A stretch of 64,000 nucleotides of DNA from an uncultured Bacteroidales bacterium (GTDB taxonomy: Bacteria > Bacteroidota > Bacteroidia > Bacteroidales > Paludibacteraceae): the NCBI GenBank assembly GCA_900316845.1, contig ONEG01000002.1, forward strand, positions 1 through 64,000, written 5' to 3'. Below, piece after piece: positions 8,041-17,254 of this stretch. The notes under the pieces are model-generated. The model saw only the letters and a list, made by a program, of their open reading frames with translations, was not told the DNA's origin and did not search any database. Position 1 is the first letter of the stretch. Every line of letters starts with the position of its first letter. A program made the position numbers and the translations under genes.

Positions 8041-9450
8041 ATGATTCATCTGATCATTTTATTACATATCTATTTTGTCTCGTTCACGGACAAGCCTCAG
8101 AAGAGTGCTCCTGCGCTGTCGCCCAGGGCGGTAGCGCAACGGGCTCAATGGGGTATCCCGACGGACGAGAGAGATTATCCCGTTTGTACGCTATATAAAG
8201 ACAGCCTGAGGAAGATGGGCGTACGGATCCATCATGAGAGCCGGTGGTTCAACGGGGTGACCTGCGAGATGAAGGAAGAGACCGCTCAGGCGGTGCTGCG
8301 CTTGCGCTTCGTCGATGGCATTGAGATGACTCGGGACAGTACGAATATGCCCAAGCAAAACGCCCCCGGCAGGCAGAAATGGGAAACCGAAGAGTACTTT
8401 GCCGCCGAAGGGTCCGATCCGCTCATGAGCGACAAGCAGCAGGAGGTGTATAATCTTCCGCCGCTGCACCGGGCAGGCTACCACGGACAAGGCATCCTGA
8501 TAGCGGTCTGCGACGGAGGATTTCAGAACGCCGACACCCTCTCCTGTTTCCGGGACAGTCTGCTATCAGGCCATTACGATTTCACGGACGACAAAGGTGA
8601 TTTCTTTGGTTCGACGGGCCATCACGGGACGTGTTGTCTGAGCGCTATCACCGGCATCAGAGAGGGTTATCACGGCGCTGCGACGAGAGCAAAATACTAC
8701 CTCATGCGGTCGGAGGAATACGCGACGGAAAGCCCCAAAGAAATGGATAACCTCGTGGCGGCGCTGGAGAAAGCCGATTCGTTAGGCGTGAATATCTTCT
8801 CCGTCTCCCTGGGTTACAGCCAGTTTGACAACGCGTCGTGGGACTTGGACAAGAGTGCGTTGGACGGTCAGACGACGCGCGTGAGCATAGCCGCGACGAT
8901 AGCGGCAAGGAAAGGCATGTTGGTTTGTGCAGCAGCCGGGAACGAAGGCAGCAAGCCATGGGAGACGATCTCAGCCCCGGCCGACGCAGATAGCATCCTG
9001 ACGGTCGGCGCCGTAGATACCTTACGGACGATAGGTTCGTTCTCCAGCCATGGTCCTTCTGCGGACGGCAGGGTGAAGCCGGACGTGTGCGCCGTAGGGG
9101 TTCAGGCAGCGGTGATCAACCCGGACGGAGTGATTATCCACAGTAACGGAACGAGTTTTGCGACACCTTTATTGGCGGGTCTTGCCGCATGTCTTTGGTC
9201 GGCTTATCCGACGGAGAACGCGATGCAGATCCGCGAGCGCATCCTTCGTTCGGCAGACCGCTACGCTACACCGGACGCGACGCACTACGGTTACGGCATC
9301 CCCGACGCGTGGGTCGCTTATACGATGGACATGACGGCAGTAGAGACGATATACGAAAAAGAGACACCGCGTAAGATCATTCGGGGCGAGCAGATCCTGA
9401 TTCTTCGCCACGGGCATGTGTATAACTTAGCGGGTCAGCGTGTCGAGTAA
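8041..9450 (+). CDS. Secreted subtilisin-like serine peptidase (S8)
   Basis: 469 residues. The hydrophobic N-terminus (MIHLIILLHIYFVSF) acts as a signal or anchor, followed by an inhibitor-I9-like prodomain. The catalytic triad appears in order: Asp in IAVCDGG (about 157), His in STGHHGT (about 194), Ser in NGTSFATPLLAG (about 370), with the oxyanion region AAAGNEGS. The end (EQILILRHGHVYNLAGQRVE) is the short GQ-type tail seen in three other secreted proteins here. It starts 11 nt after rlmD, so it is probably cotranscribed. Likely a type IX-exported or surface protease. Confidence 0.88.
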   Translation: MIHLIILLHIYFVSFTDKPQKSAPALSPRAVAQRAQWGIPTDERDYPVCTLYKDSLRKMGVRIHHESRWFNGVTCEMKEETAQAVLRLRFVDGIEMTRDSTNMPKQNAPGRQKWETEEYFAAEGSDPLMSDKQQEVYNLPPLHRAGYHGQGILIAVCDGGFQNADTLSCFRDSLLSGHYDFTDDKGDFFGSTGHHGTCCLSAITGIREGYHGAATRAKYYLMRSEEYATESPKEMDNLVAALEKADSLGVNIFSVSLGYSQFDNASWDLDKSALDGQTTRVSIAATIAARKGMLVCAAAGNEGSKPWETISAPADADSILTVGAVDTLRTIGSFSSHGPSADGRVKPDVCAVGVQAAVINPDGVIIHSNGTSFATPLLAGLAACLWSAYPTENAMQIRERILRSADRYATPDATHYGYGIPDAWVAYTMDMTAVETIYEKETPRKIIRGEQILILRHGHVYNLAGQRVE

Positions 9451-9463
9451 CGGGCACAAAAAA

Positions 9464-9558
9464 GGCAGGCTCACTACATCGCACCGCTACAACCTCCTAC
9501 CCTTGCTCCGGTCAAGGCCTGGGGGAGTTCAGAGGGAGCTGGTCGTATAGCACCTGCC
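9464..9558 (-). ncRNA. ffs: Signal recognition particle RNA, small bacterial type
   Basis: A 95-nt rod-like RNA. The ends pair (GGCAGG with CCUGCC) and the 3' end runs into U7. CUAUA pairs with UGUAG further in, and AACUCC/CCC pairs with GGG/GGAGGUU near the tip. The apical part has CAGG opposite AGCA, the symmetric-loop signature bound by Ffh. CUCUG on the 5' side and GCGGUGCGAUGUAG on the 3' side resemble E. coli 4.5S RNA. The tip (CCUUGACCGG) lacks the usual GGAA tetraloop. The identity rests on my reading of the fold. It is convergent with the subtilase gene. Confidence 0.7.
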
Positions 9559-9768
9559 TATGCTTGAATTAAAACTTCGCGTGACTCGCGATACATCGCT
9601 CGATTACGCCTTCGTTTTATTCTGCGCTTTCCCCATAGCAAAACATGTTTTACTCTGGGGACCCTAATGAATAAAACGCTAGCGCAGTGCGTTTTATTCA
9701 TAGAGGAGATTTCCCAAAAACCACACGAGTTGCAGGGCAACGAAGTCGTTTATTGGCGAAATCGACGA
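9559..9768 (-). other. Structured leader between the promoter and the SRP RNA
   Basis: About 210 nt separate the promoter at 9769-9799 from the SRP RNA. It holds a 13-bp perfect hairpin (9667-9679 with 9689-9701, ATGAATAAAACGC arms), an interrupted palindrome around AAAACATGTTTT (9631-9660), and a third AATAAAACG copy near 9615. I see no convincing protein gene. It could be a processed leader, a separate small RNA or an inserted repeat element. Confidence 0.5.
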
Positions 9769-9799
9769 CAAAGGTACAACAAAAAATCGACATACGCAA
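9769..9799 (-). promoter_or_regulatory. Promoter of the SRP RNA transcript
   Basis: The minus strand carries TTGCGTAT (from 9799) and TACCTTTG (9776-9769), spacing 23 nt, the strongest consensus form. Confidence 0.8.
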
Positions 9800-9837
9800 A
9801 TTTTTTTGCAAAAATCACGGATTTTTAGATAAAAAAG

Positions 9838-11247
9838 ATGCTGGAAGAGTTCATCATAGGACGGATACGAGACGAATTGCCATTTGAGCCGAACGAAGAG
9901 AAGGAGGGTTTGCTGAAGGCCTTGGGCTCCTTTATTGTCTCGCGTGACGCACGAAAGGCGTTTGTCTTACGGGGTTACGCAGGAACGGGCAAGACCAGCG
10001 TCATGAGTGCGTTGGTACGGGCGTTGGAGGGACTCAAACAACCCTGTATCCTACTCGCTCCTACCGGCCGTGCCGCCAAGGTGCTGAGCCGTTATTCCGG
10101 CAAACAGGCGTACACCATCCATAAGAAGATCTACCGTCAGAACCAGCTGGGCGTGGAGGCGTTCTCGCTGAGCGATAACCTGCATACGCGGACGTTGTTC
10201 ATCGTTGATGAGGCATCGATGCTCTCCGGTCAGCGCGACAACGGGGTTTTCGGCAGCGGGTGCTTGTTAGACGACCTGGTGCGGTACGTGTATAACGACA
10301 AGGGGTGCAGCCTCCTCTTGGTCGGCGACAACGCGCAGCTGCCGCCTGTAGGCAGCACGCAGAGTCCGGCGTTAGAACCCGACTACATGGCGAGCAGCTA
10401 TCAGCTTTCAGTATTCAGTTTTCAGCTCAGAGAAGTAGCGAGGCAGGCCTTAGACAGCGGGATCCTGTCGCAGGCGACGAGGATAAGGAATCAGGAATCA
10501 GGAGTCAGGAGTCAGGAATCAGTAGTCAGCATCCAGCCGAACGGGAAGGACGTCATCAAGGTGAAGGGCGAGGAGGCGATAGAGACCATCGAAGCGAGTT
10601 GGCGGGACGTGGGCGCCGAAGAGACGCTCATCATCGCCCGCAGCAACAAGATGACTAACCTTTATAATCAGGGCGTGCGGGCACGCGTATTATGGAAAGA
10701 GGAAGACCTCTCCAACGGCGACAGGTTGATGGTAACGAAAAACAACTATTTCTGGACGAAGGGATACGAGAACCTGGAGTTTCTCGCCAACGGCGATATG
10801 TTTGCCGTCGAGCGTCTGTATAACCGGCATGAGCTATACGGTTTTGAGTTTGCCCGCGCGTCGCTGAGATCGGTCGATTACGATTGGGAGATCGATGCGA
10901 TGATCTGGCTCGACACGCTGACGACCGACAGTCCCGAAGCGAACTACGGTCTGCAGAAAGAACTCTTCAGCCGTATTGCAGAGGATTATCCGGAGATCCG
11001 CAACAAGAAAGAACTCGTCAAAAAGATCTACGAAAGCGAGTATTACAACGCCTTGCAGGTACGTTTTGCGTACTGCGTGACGTGCCATAAAGCGCAAGGC
11101 GGACAGTGGAAACATGTCTATATCGACACCAGTGGAATCGGCGAAGACGAAGCGCGCATGAGCGACCCGATAGAACGGCAGGAATACATGCGATGGTTGT
11201 ACACCGCCGTCACCCGAGCTACCGAAAAAATCTATATTTTGCGATAA
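9838..11247 (+). CDS. RecD-like ATP-dependent DNA helicase (SF1)
   Basis: 469 residues. Motif I GYAGTGKTS (about 46-54), motif Ia (LAPTGRAAKVL), motif II (IVDEASML), motif III (LLVGDNAQLPPVG), and the C-terminal motifs CVTCHKAQGGQWKHVYID and WLYTAVTRATEKIYIL place it with RecD/UvrD-C helicases. It is short and lacks the N-terminal domain of RecD2, so it is a stand-alone AAA helicase common in Bacteroidota. A role in DNA repair or recombination is inferred. Two heptamer arrays (10399, 10486) lie in frame between motif III and the second RecA domain and encode YQLSVFSFQL and IRNQESGVRSQESVVS. Confidence 0.88.
   Translation: MLEEFIIGRIRDELPFEPNEEKEGLLKALGSFIVSRDARKAFVLRGYAGTGKTSVMSALVRALEGLKQPCILLAPTGRAAKVLSRYSGKQAYTIHKKIYRQNQLGVEAFSLSDNLHTRTLFIVDEASMLSGQRDNGVFGSGCLLDDLVRYVYNDKGCSLLLVGDNAQLPPVGSTQSPALEPDYMASSYQLSVFSFQLREVARQALDSGILSQATRIRNQESGVRSQESVVSIQPNGKDVIKVKGEEAIETIEASWRDVGAEETLIIARSNKMTNLYNQGVRARVLWKEEDLSNGDRLMVTKNNYFWTKGYENLEFLANGDMFAVERLYNRHELYGFEFARASLRSVDYDWEIDAMIWLDTLTTDSPEANYGLQKELFSRIAEDYPEIRNKKELVKKIYESEYYNALQVRFAYCVTCHKAQGGQWKHVYIDTSGIGEDEARMSDPIERQEYMRWLYTAVTRATEKIYILR
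10399..10426. repeat. 7-nt tandem array in the helicase gene (unit TTTCAGT)
   Basis: Four units (TATCAGC, TTTCAGT, ATTCAGT, TTTCAGC). Confidence 0.8.
10486..10527. repeat. 7-nt tandem array in the helicase gene (unit AGGAATC)
   Basis: Six units (AGGAATC twice, AGGAGTC twice, AGGAATC, AGTAGTC). They differ mostly by A/G changes. Confidence 0.9.
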
Positions 11248-11271
11248 AATAGCAAATAAATGCTTTTTTAC

Positions 11272-11302
11272 TTGCGTATATAGATTTTTTTTTGTAATTT
11301 TG
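11272..11302 (+). promoter_or_regulatory. Promoter of the lipoprotein-OmpA pair
   Basis: TTGCGTAT (from 11272) and TAATTTTG (11295-11302), spacing 23 nt. This rules out the TTG at 11300 as a start codon. Confidence 0.8.
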
Positions 11303-11329
11303 CAGGCGCAAACAAAATCTATACATATT

Positions 11330-13243
11330 ATGAGTTTTAAACATTTACGTGCATTTATTGCGATTATGGCTGGTTGCGTGTTAGCAAGTTGTCACTCTGA
11401 GATTGACTTGAAGAACATCGACAAGACAGCCGAACTTGAAATGGGTCTTGCGCTACCTATCGGTAGTGTTCATGCAAAGATTTCAGACTTCTTCGGACAA
11501 GGTGCCGGAGATTTCTACGTGGACACTATCTCGGAAAAAGACGGAGGTCACAAAGGAGTGATCACTTGGAAACACACGTTTGACATAGACCGTCCCTTCC
11601 ATGACGATTCTTTGGATTTGACAAACATGGTGTCGAATAAAACATTATACTTGAATGTGTACGACTCATTACCGAATTACTATGTCCCCGGTACAACAGA
11701 CAAAATTGTAGCCGCTTCAGGCATCCAAAAGGCTTTTCGTTTTGAGATGCCTATTAAACTCAATGGTATTAACCAAAAATTAGGCGGAGACCGCTTGGAT
11801 AGCGCATTGATTGAGATGGCTAGGTTTACCTCGACAATCGACACATGCAATGGCCTCCCTTTTAAATGGGAGTGGATTGACGAAGTGACTTTGGAATTAG
11901 GTAATCAAATCAACCGTCCGGGGCCGGGCAGAAATGTAATGACTGTTTATAAAAAGGGCGACCCGGGTGATTACACTAAGCCTATAAAGACAGATATTGA
12001 TGCGTTCACGATATGTTTAATGAAGAATCGCGATCTTGATCCCAAGACCCAATGGAGTCTTTATGACTTGAATAATGTGATTGACTCATGCGTATTCTGG
12101 ATCAATTTCAAGTTTACGATTCCCGAAGGTACGCCACCTGTAACTGTTCCCAAAGATGCCGGATTTAACTACAATATGAATGTGGAGTTTATCAAGTATA
12201 AGGCTATTTGGGGAAAATTCGTTCCTTCATCCGACATGCACGATGAAGACGAAATTCCTCTCCGCAAATATCTTGGCGACATGGATTTCATTTCCAAATG
12301 GAGTATTCCATTTACAGATCCACGCATTGATATGCATGTAATCACCCATATTGCAGGAGCAATGGTATTGAATGGAGATTATTTATATACCATAGATGCC
12401 AACAACGATACCACTTATGCGGAGTTCTACTCGAATAGACAGCATAATTTCCGCCCGAACATTGTGCCCGGTCAATATCTGCCATTGAGCAGCCAAATTG
12501 GTGATTCTACAGAGAACTTGGTTATTCCGTTCAGCAAAGCGGAGTCCGAAGGACGTATTGATCGTTTGTTCCAAAATATGCCACAAAAATTGGCCTATAA
12601 GTTCAATGTCAATTTCAACTATCAAGAGACTCCGCAAATCCGTATCACTCCGAACACGAATGTGCGAGTCAGCGCGGATTGCACCTTGCCGTTCATCTTC
12701 AATGAAGGTCTTTACTTGAATTATATCGATACTATCCAAGGTGTGAATCTTACCCAATATAGCATAGAATCGATGATCGATAGTGTGAAGATGATTGATA
12801 CGGTGAAAGCTACAGACGTAGTGCTCTTCTTGAAGGCACATAACTCTATACCTTTGGACGTATATGCTTCCATGCGTTGCTTGGATTCTCTTGGTAACAT
12901 CATCCCTGATCCGATTGATTCGACGAAACCTTTACTGCTCTTCCCGCAAGATACTATCACGCTGAAAGCTCCTAATTATGTTAACAATGTAGATACTTGG
13001 AATAGTACTCCCGGCGAGACGGTTATTACCGCACGCCTGACCAAGAAACAGTTGGATTTGCTGCCTAAGATTAAGAGCATTCACTACGAAGCCCGCATCA
13101 ATGACAAATCGCTCAAGGAGGCTTACAATAATGGCTTGAGCAATGTACGCATCACGGAAAACCAGGGTATTACTCTCAAGATCGGAGTAACGGCTCATAT
13201 AGATGCTATCTTTGATTTGAATGTAGAAGACAATAAAAAATAA
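11330..13243 (+). CDS. Large lipoprotein of unknown function
   Basis: The ATG at 11330 gives a lipoprotein signal (AFIAIMAGCVLASC) and 637 residues. The body looks all-beta, with repeated hydrophobic strands and many Asp/Asn turns, resembling stacked Ig-like or SusE-like domains, but I see no diagnostic motif. Its stop lies 13 nt before the OmpA/TSP3 protein and both follow the 11272 promoter, so they are probably partners at the outer membrane. Exact family unknown. Confidence 0.75.
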   Translation: MSFKHLRAFIAIMAGCVLASCHSEIDLKNIDKTAELEMGLALPIGSVHAKISDFFGQGAGDFYVDTISEKDGGHKGVITWKHTFDIDRPFHDDSLDLTNMVSNKTLYLNVYDSLPNYYVPGTTDKIVAASGIQKAFRFEMPIKLNGINQKLGGDRLDSALIEMARFTSTIDTCNGLPFKWEWIDEVTLELGNQINRPGPGRNVMTVYKKGDPGDYTKPIKTDIDAFTICLMKNRDLDPKTQWSLYDLNNVIDSCVFWINFKFTIPEGTPPVTVPKDAGFNYNMNVEFIKYKAIWGKFVPSSDMHDEDEIPLRKYLGDMDFISKWSIPFTDPRIDMHVITHIAGAMVLNGDYLYTIDANNDTTYAEFYSNRQHNFRPNIVPGQYLPLSSQIGDSTENLVIPFSKAESEGRIDRLFQNMPQKLAYKFNVNFNYQETPQIRITPNTNVRVSADCTLPFIFNEGLYLNYIDTIQGVNLTQYSIESMIDSVKMIDTVKATDVVLFLKAHNSIPLDVYASMRCLDSLGNIIPDPIDSTKPLLLFPQDTITLKAPNYVNNVDTWNSTPGETVITARLTKKQLDLLPKIKSIHYEARINDKSLKEAYNNGLSNVRITENQGITLKIGVTAHIDAIFDLNVEDNKK

Positions 13244-13256
13244 GGAGGGCTGAACT

Positions 13257-15875
13257 ATGAAAACCAACCGAATTATTCTCGCAGCCCTCGTGGCTCTCTT
13301 CGCCTTCAGCGCAAGCGCGCAGCAGGTCAACACGCTCTACTTCCTGGAGAACGCGCCTATGCGTCATACGATCAACCCGGCCTTCCAACCGGTGAGCAAC
13401 GGATATCTGAACTTCACCCCCTTAGGATGGATGAATATGGAGATCGGCAACAACTCGCTGACGATAAGCGATGTGCTGTTTGTGGATCCCGAGACAAAGA
13501 AGACCATCACCCCGCTCCACCCGAATGCGGACAAGCAGAAGTTCCTGAACCAGCTTCGCAGCATGACCTACTCGAACGGGAACATGACTTTTGCGTTCCT
13601 CAACTTCGGATTCCGCCTCAAGGAGGCCGGTTATGTGACCATCGGTATCAACGAGCGTATAGAGTTAGGCGAGACGACGCCTAAGTCGCTCTTCAATTTC
13701 GCTTTAGGCGGTGGAATGAAAGATCTGATGGGCGAGAATGTGTTATCGCTCACGGGCTTGGGATTAGGCGCTGACGTCTATACGGAGGTCAGCGGTGGCT
13801 ACAGCCATAAGATCAACGACCAATGGACAGTCGGTGGTAAGCTCAAGTTCCTTTTAGGAACGGCGTATGCCGGCTTCAATAGTAAGCAGCTGAATATGTA
13901 CGCCAGCACCGAGGTGTGGAAGTTCGGCGGCACCATGCGTCTCGACGTAGCAGGTCCGGTAGATACCGAGTACCTCAGCCAGTACGTAGATGGCAAGACC
14001 GCCAGAGAGGTCTATGACGCCCTCTCCGGGGCGGATGAGACCAAAGAGAAGATCGACTTCAACAAACTCGTCGATACCAAGAATATCGGTAAGCTCCTCG
14101 CTCCTTCCGGATATGGTGCTGCTTTTGATCTCGGTTTCACGTACAAGCCTATCGAGCAGCTGCAGATCAGCGCCGCTATCACCGACCTGGGCTTTATCTA
14201 CTGGAACAAGAGCAGCCGGTTTGATTGCGAGTTAGATAGCTCCAAAGTACAGTTCCGCGGGGCAGGAGAGATCGAGTACAACCAATACAAAGATGAGCAG
14301 GGTAATTTCTCCACCCAGATGCTGATGGATACCGTAACCAATAACCTCAAGAATATGCTTAACGGCATGACCTTGAGCAAACGCGGTAACGCAGGTTTTG
14401 CCCGCATGACCTCTGCGCGTCTGAACATAGGTATTGATGCGAACTTCTGGGACAACCGCGTGGGTATCGGTATCGTCTCCGCGACGAGACTGTATAACGC
14501 TCGCCTCTATGAGGAGATCACTTTCGGTGTCGCTTTCCGACCGGTGAACTGGTTCAATATCGCGGCTTCCTACTCGCTCATGAACAACGGTAAGTACAGC
14601 AATATCGGTGCCGGTATCGGTTTCATGCCATACGACGGTATCAACCTCACGCTCGCGCTGGATTATATCCCGACGAGTTACGCCGGCATGGCGCGTGAAG
14701 GCAAGTCGCCCTTATACGTCATCCCCGACAAGACGAAGATGATGAACCTCGCCCTCGGCTTCTCTATCTGCTGGGGCTCCAACCGCCGTGACAAGGATAA
14801 AGACGGCGTATGGGATAAGATCGATATGTGTCCGGAGACCCCGCGTGGCGTAGCCGTCGATAGCGTCGGTTGTCCGCTGGACGAGGACCACGACGGAGTG
14901 CCTGATTATCTGGATCACTGTCTCGGTACACCGGCGGCAGCTATCGGCTTTGTGGACACCGCAGGTTGTATGTTAGACACCGATGGCGATGGTGTAGAGG
15001 ACTATAAAGATATGTGTCCGAGCACGCCTGTTGCCGCTCGTGGCAAGGTGGACAGCGTCGGTTGTCCGTTAGACACCGACGGTGACGGGGTGCCTGACTA
15101 CCTCGACGAGTGTCCTGACACGCCGAAAGAGGCGTACGGTAAGATTGACGCCAAGGGTTGTCCGATGGATACCGACGGTGACGGGGTACCCGACTACCTC
15201 GACGAGTGCCCGGGAACGCCGGTAGAAGCACACGCGACCGTCGATGAGAAGGGTTGTCCGAAAGACTCCGATGGCGACGGCATACCTGACTACCTCGACG
15301 AATGCCCGCATACGCCGGAGGCTGCACGCGGACATGTCGATAATAAGGGTTGCGAACTCGATAGCGACGGCGACGGGGTTCCCGACTACCAAGACGAGTG
15401 CCCGGTAGTAGCAGGAACGAAGGCCAACAAGGGTTGTCCGGAACTCAAACGTGAGGTACGCCAACTCCTGCAGAAAGCGATGCAAGGTATCGAGTTCGAG
15501 ACCGGCAAATCGACCATCAAGAAGAAATCCTTCCCGCTCCTCAATCAGATTGCGAATATCTTCATCGAGAACGCTAACTACGTCATCGAGGTACAGGGAC
15601 ATACGGATAACACCGGCAAGGCAGAGATGAACCGCAAGCTCTCGCAACAACGTGCAGACGCGGTAAAGAACTACCTCGCTAAGAAAGGTGTTGAAGCAAG
15701 CCGCATGACGGCTGTCGGTTATGGTCCTGACGTACCTATCGCCGACAACAAGACAAGTGCCGGTCGTCAGAAGAACCGCCGCGTTGAGTTCAAGATTACT
15801 TTCGAAGAAGTACATGTCGAGACCATCCTTGACCATGCGGATGAATCTGAGGAAGAATCAGAAACGGAAAAATAA
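13257..15875 (+). CDS. OmpA-family outer membrane protein with barrel and TSP3 calcium repeats
   Basis: 872 residues with a signal peptide (ILAALVALFAFSASA). Residues of about 25-510 look like a beta-barrel (DUF5723-like; alternating aromatic strands). Next come about seven thrombospondin type 3 repeats (pattern DxDGDGVPDYxDxCPxTP, residues of about 515-735), which bind calcium in known homologues. The C-terminal OmpA domain (EVQGHTDNTGKAEMNRKLSQ, then GRQKNRRVEF) binds peptidoglycan. It links the outer membrane to the cell wall. It is the second gene of the operon with the large lipoprotein. Confidence 0.9.
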   Translation: MKTNRIILAALVALFAFSASAQQVNTLYFLENAPMRHTINPAFQPVSNGYLNFTPLGWMNMEIGNNSLTISDVLFVDPETKKTITPLHPNADKQKFLNQLRSMTYSNGNMTFAFLNFGFRLKEAGYVTIGINERIELGETTPKSLFNFALGGGMKDLMGENVLSLTGLGLGADVYTEVSGGYSHKINDQWTVGGKLKFLLGTAYAGFNSKQLNMYASTEVWKFGGTMRLDVAGPVDTEYLSQYVDGKTAREVYDALSGADETKEKIDFNKLVDTKNIGKLLAPSGYGAAFDLGFTYKPIEQLQISAAITDLGFIYWNKSSRFDCELDSSKVQFRGAGEIEYNQYKDEQGNFSTQMLMDTVTNNLKNMLNGMTLSKRGNAGFARMTSARLNIGIDANFWDNRVGIGIVSATRLYNARLYEEITFGVAFRPVNWFNIAASYSLMNNGKYSNIGAGIGFMPYDGINLTLALDYIPTSYAGMAREGKSPLYVIPDKTKMMNLALGFSICWGSNRRDKDKDGVWDKIDMCPETPRGVAVDSVGCPLDEDHDGVPDYLDHCLGTPAAAIGFVDTAGCMLDTDGDGVEDYKDMCPSTPVAARGKVDSVGCPLDTDGDGVPDYLDECPDTPKEAYGKIDAKGCPMDTDGDGVPDYLDECPGTPVEAHATVDEKGCPKDSDGDGIPDYLDECPHTPEAARGHVDNKGCELDSDGDGVPDYQDECPVVAGTKANKGCPELKREVRQLLQKAMQGIEFETGKSTIKKKSFPLLNQIANIFIENANYVIEVQGHTDNTGKAEMNRKLSQQRADAVKNYLAKKGVEASRMTAVGYGPDVPIADNKTSAGRQKNRRVEFKITFEEVHVETILDHADESEEESETEK

Positions 15876-15910
15876 ACAAACAAACATACAAACTAAAAAA
15901 ACATTTCACT

Positions 15911-16630
15911 ATGGGACGCGCTTTTGAATACAGAAAAGCAACTAAATTAAAACGCTGGGGACACATGTCCCGCACTTTCACCAAGTTAGGCAAAGAAATC
16001 ACTATCGCTGCCCGTGAGGGCGGACCGGATCCGGATTCGAACCCTCGTCTGCGTGCGTTGATCCAACAATGCAAGCGCGAGAATATGCCGAAGGATAACA
16101 TCGACCGCGCCATCAAGAAAGCGACCGATAAGTCTTCCGAGGGCTATAAGGAGATCAACTACGAAGGATACGGACCGCACGGCATCGCGATCTTCATCGA
16201 GACAGCGACCGACAACCACATGCGTACCGTCGCTAACATCCGCTCCTACTTCACCAAGTTCGGCGGTACCCTCGGTACACAGGGCTCTCTGCAGTTCCTC
16301 TTCGACCGCAAGGCTTGCTTCACCGTCACCATGAAAGACGGCATCGACCTGGACGAACTCGAGCTCGAGCTCATCGACTTCGGTGTAGAGGAACTCGGCG
16401 TGGATGAAGAGGAAAACACCATCGTCATCTATTCGGACTTCAACGAAGCGATCAATATGCAGAAATACCTCGAGGAGAACGGCTTTGAGATCCAGTCTAT
16501 CGAGTTTGTACGCATCCCTAACGACACCAAGGAGCTCTCCGACGAGCAACGCGAGTCCGTACAGAAACTTATCGACAAGATCGAGGAGGACGAGGATGTA
16601 CAGAATGTTTTCACCAACATGGCAGAATGA
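15911..16630 (+). CDS. yebC: YebC/PmpR-family protein (TACO1-like)
   Basis: 239 residues. The N-terminus (MGRAFEYRKATKLKRWGHMS), then GGPDPDSNPRLRALIQQCKR and EGYGPHGIAIFIETATDN, are hallmark YebC motifs. The family has been described as a transcriptional regulator and, more recently, as a factor that helps ribosomes through difficult sequences. It overlaps the next gene (rsmG) by the 4-nt ATGA junction, so the two are translationally coupled. Confidence 0.93.
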   Translation: MGRAFEYRKATKLKRWGHMSRTFTKLGKEITIAAREGGPDPDSNPRLRALIQQCKRENMPKDNIDRAIKKATDKSSEGYKEINYEGYGPHGIAIFIETATDNHMRTVANIRSYFTKFGGTLGTQGSLQFLFDRKACFTVTMKDGIDLDELELELIDFGVEELGVDEEENTIVIYSDFNEAINMQKYLEENGFEIQSIEFVRIPNDTKELSDEQRESVQKLIDKIEEDEDVQNVFTNMAE

Positions 16631-17238
16631 TAATCAAAGATTATTTTCATCTCTCGCCGCGCCAGGCTGAGCAGTTTGCTCAGCTTGACGGGCTCTATCG
16701 TGACTGGAACAGTAAGATCAACGTCATCTCCCGCAAGGACATCGATAACCTCTACGAGCACCACGTGCTCCATTCCTTGGCGATCGCGAAGCTCGTGCCT
16801 TTCCAGCCCGGTAGCACTATCCTTGACGTCGGTACCGGTGGTGGCTTCCCCGGTATCCCCTTAGCTATCCTTTTTCCCGAATGCCGCTTTACCTTGATTG
16901 ACTCCATCGGAAAGAAGATCAAGGTCGCTACCGAGGTCGCTACTGCCCTCTCTCTGACCAACGTCGTCTGCAAGCAGGAACGCGCAGAGGAGGAGAAGCA
17001 GAAGTTCGATTTCGTCGTTTCCCGTGCCGTCATGCCCCTACCCGATCTGGTCAAACTGGTGAGGAAGAATATCTCTTCCTCCTACCGCAACGCCGTGCCC
17101 AACGGCGTCATCGTACTCAAAGGCGGCGACCTCAAAGAAGAACTACGACCCTTCAAGAACGCAGAAGTAACGCCTTGCTCCACGTGGTTCAAAGGCGAGT
17201 GGTTTGAGACCAAACAGGTGATCTACCTGCCATTATAA
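16627..17238 (+). CDS. rsmG: 16S rRNA (guanine-N7)-methyltransferase RsmG
   Basis: 203 residues. The SAM-binding motif ILDVGTGGGFPGIPLAI, the segment FTLIDSIGKKIK and the conserved VVSRAVMPLPDLV match RsmG (GidB), which methylates G527 of 16S rRNA (E. coli numbering). Length is normal. The start codon overlaps the yebC stop. Confidence 0.95.
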   Translation: MIIKDYFHLSPRQAEQFAQLDGLYRDWNSKINVISRKDIDNLYEHHVLHSLAIAKLVPFQPGSTILDVGTGGGFPGIPLAILFPECRFTLIDSIGKKIKVATEVATALSLTNVVCKQERAEEEKQKFDFVVSRAVMPLPDLVKLVRKNISSSYRNAVPNGVIVLKGGDLKEELRPFKNAEVTPCSTWFKGEWFETKQVIYLPL

Positions 17239-17254
17239 ATTTTGCTATTAGATT

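Noticed and set aside
9558..9740. A 60-codon frame in the SRP leader
   Set aside because: It is made of the hairpin arms of the leader RNA and has an implausible composition.
10486..10527. Heptamer arrays as a CRISPR array or VNTR minisatellite
   Set aside because: There are no spacers and units are far too short; no cas genes in the window.
14800..15430. Regular DNA repeats that could suggest a CRISPR array
   Set aside because: They encode thrombospondin type 3 calcium repeats in frame in the OmpA-family protein.
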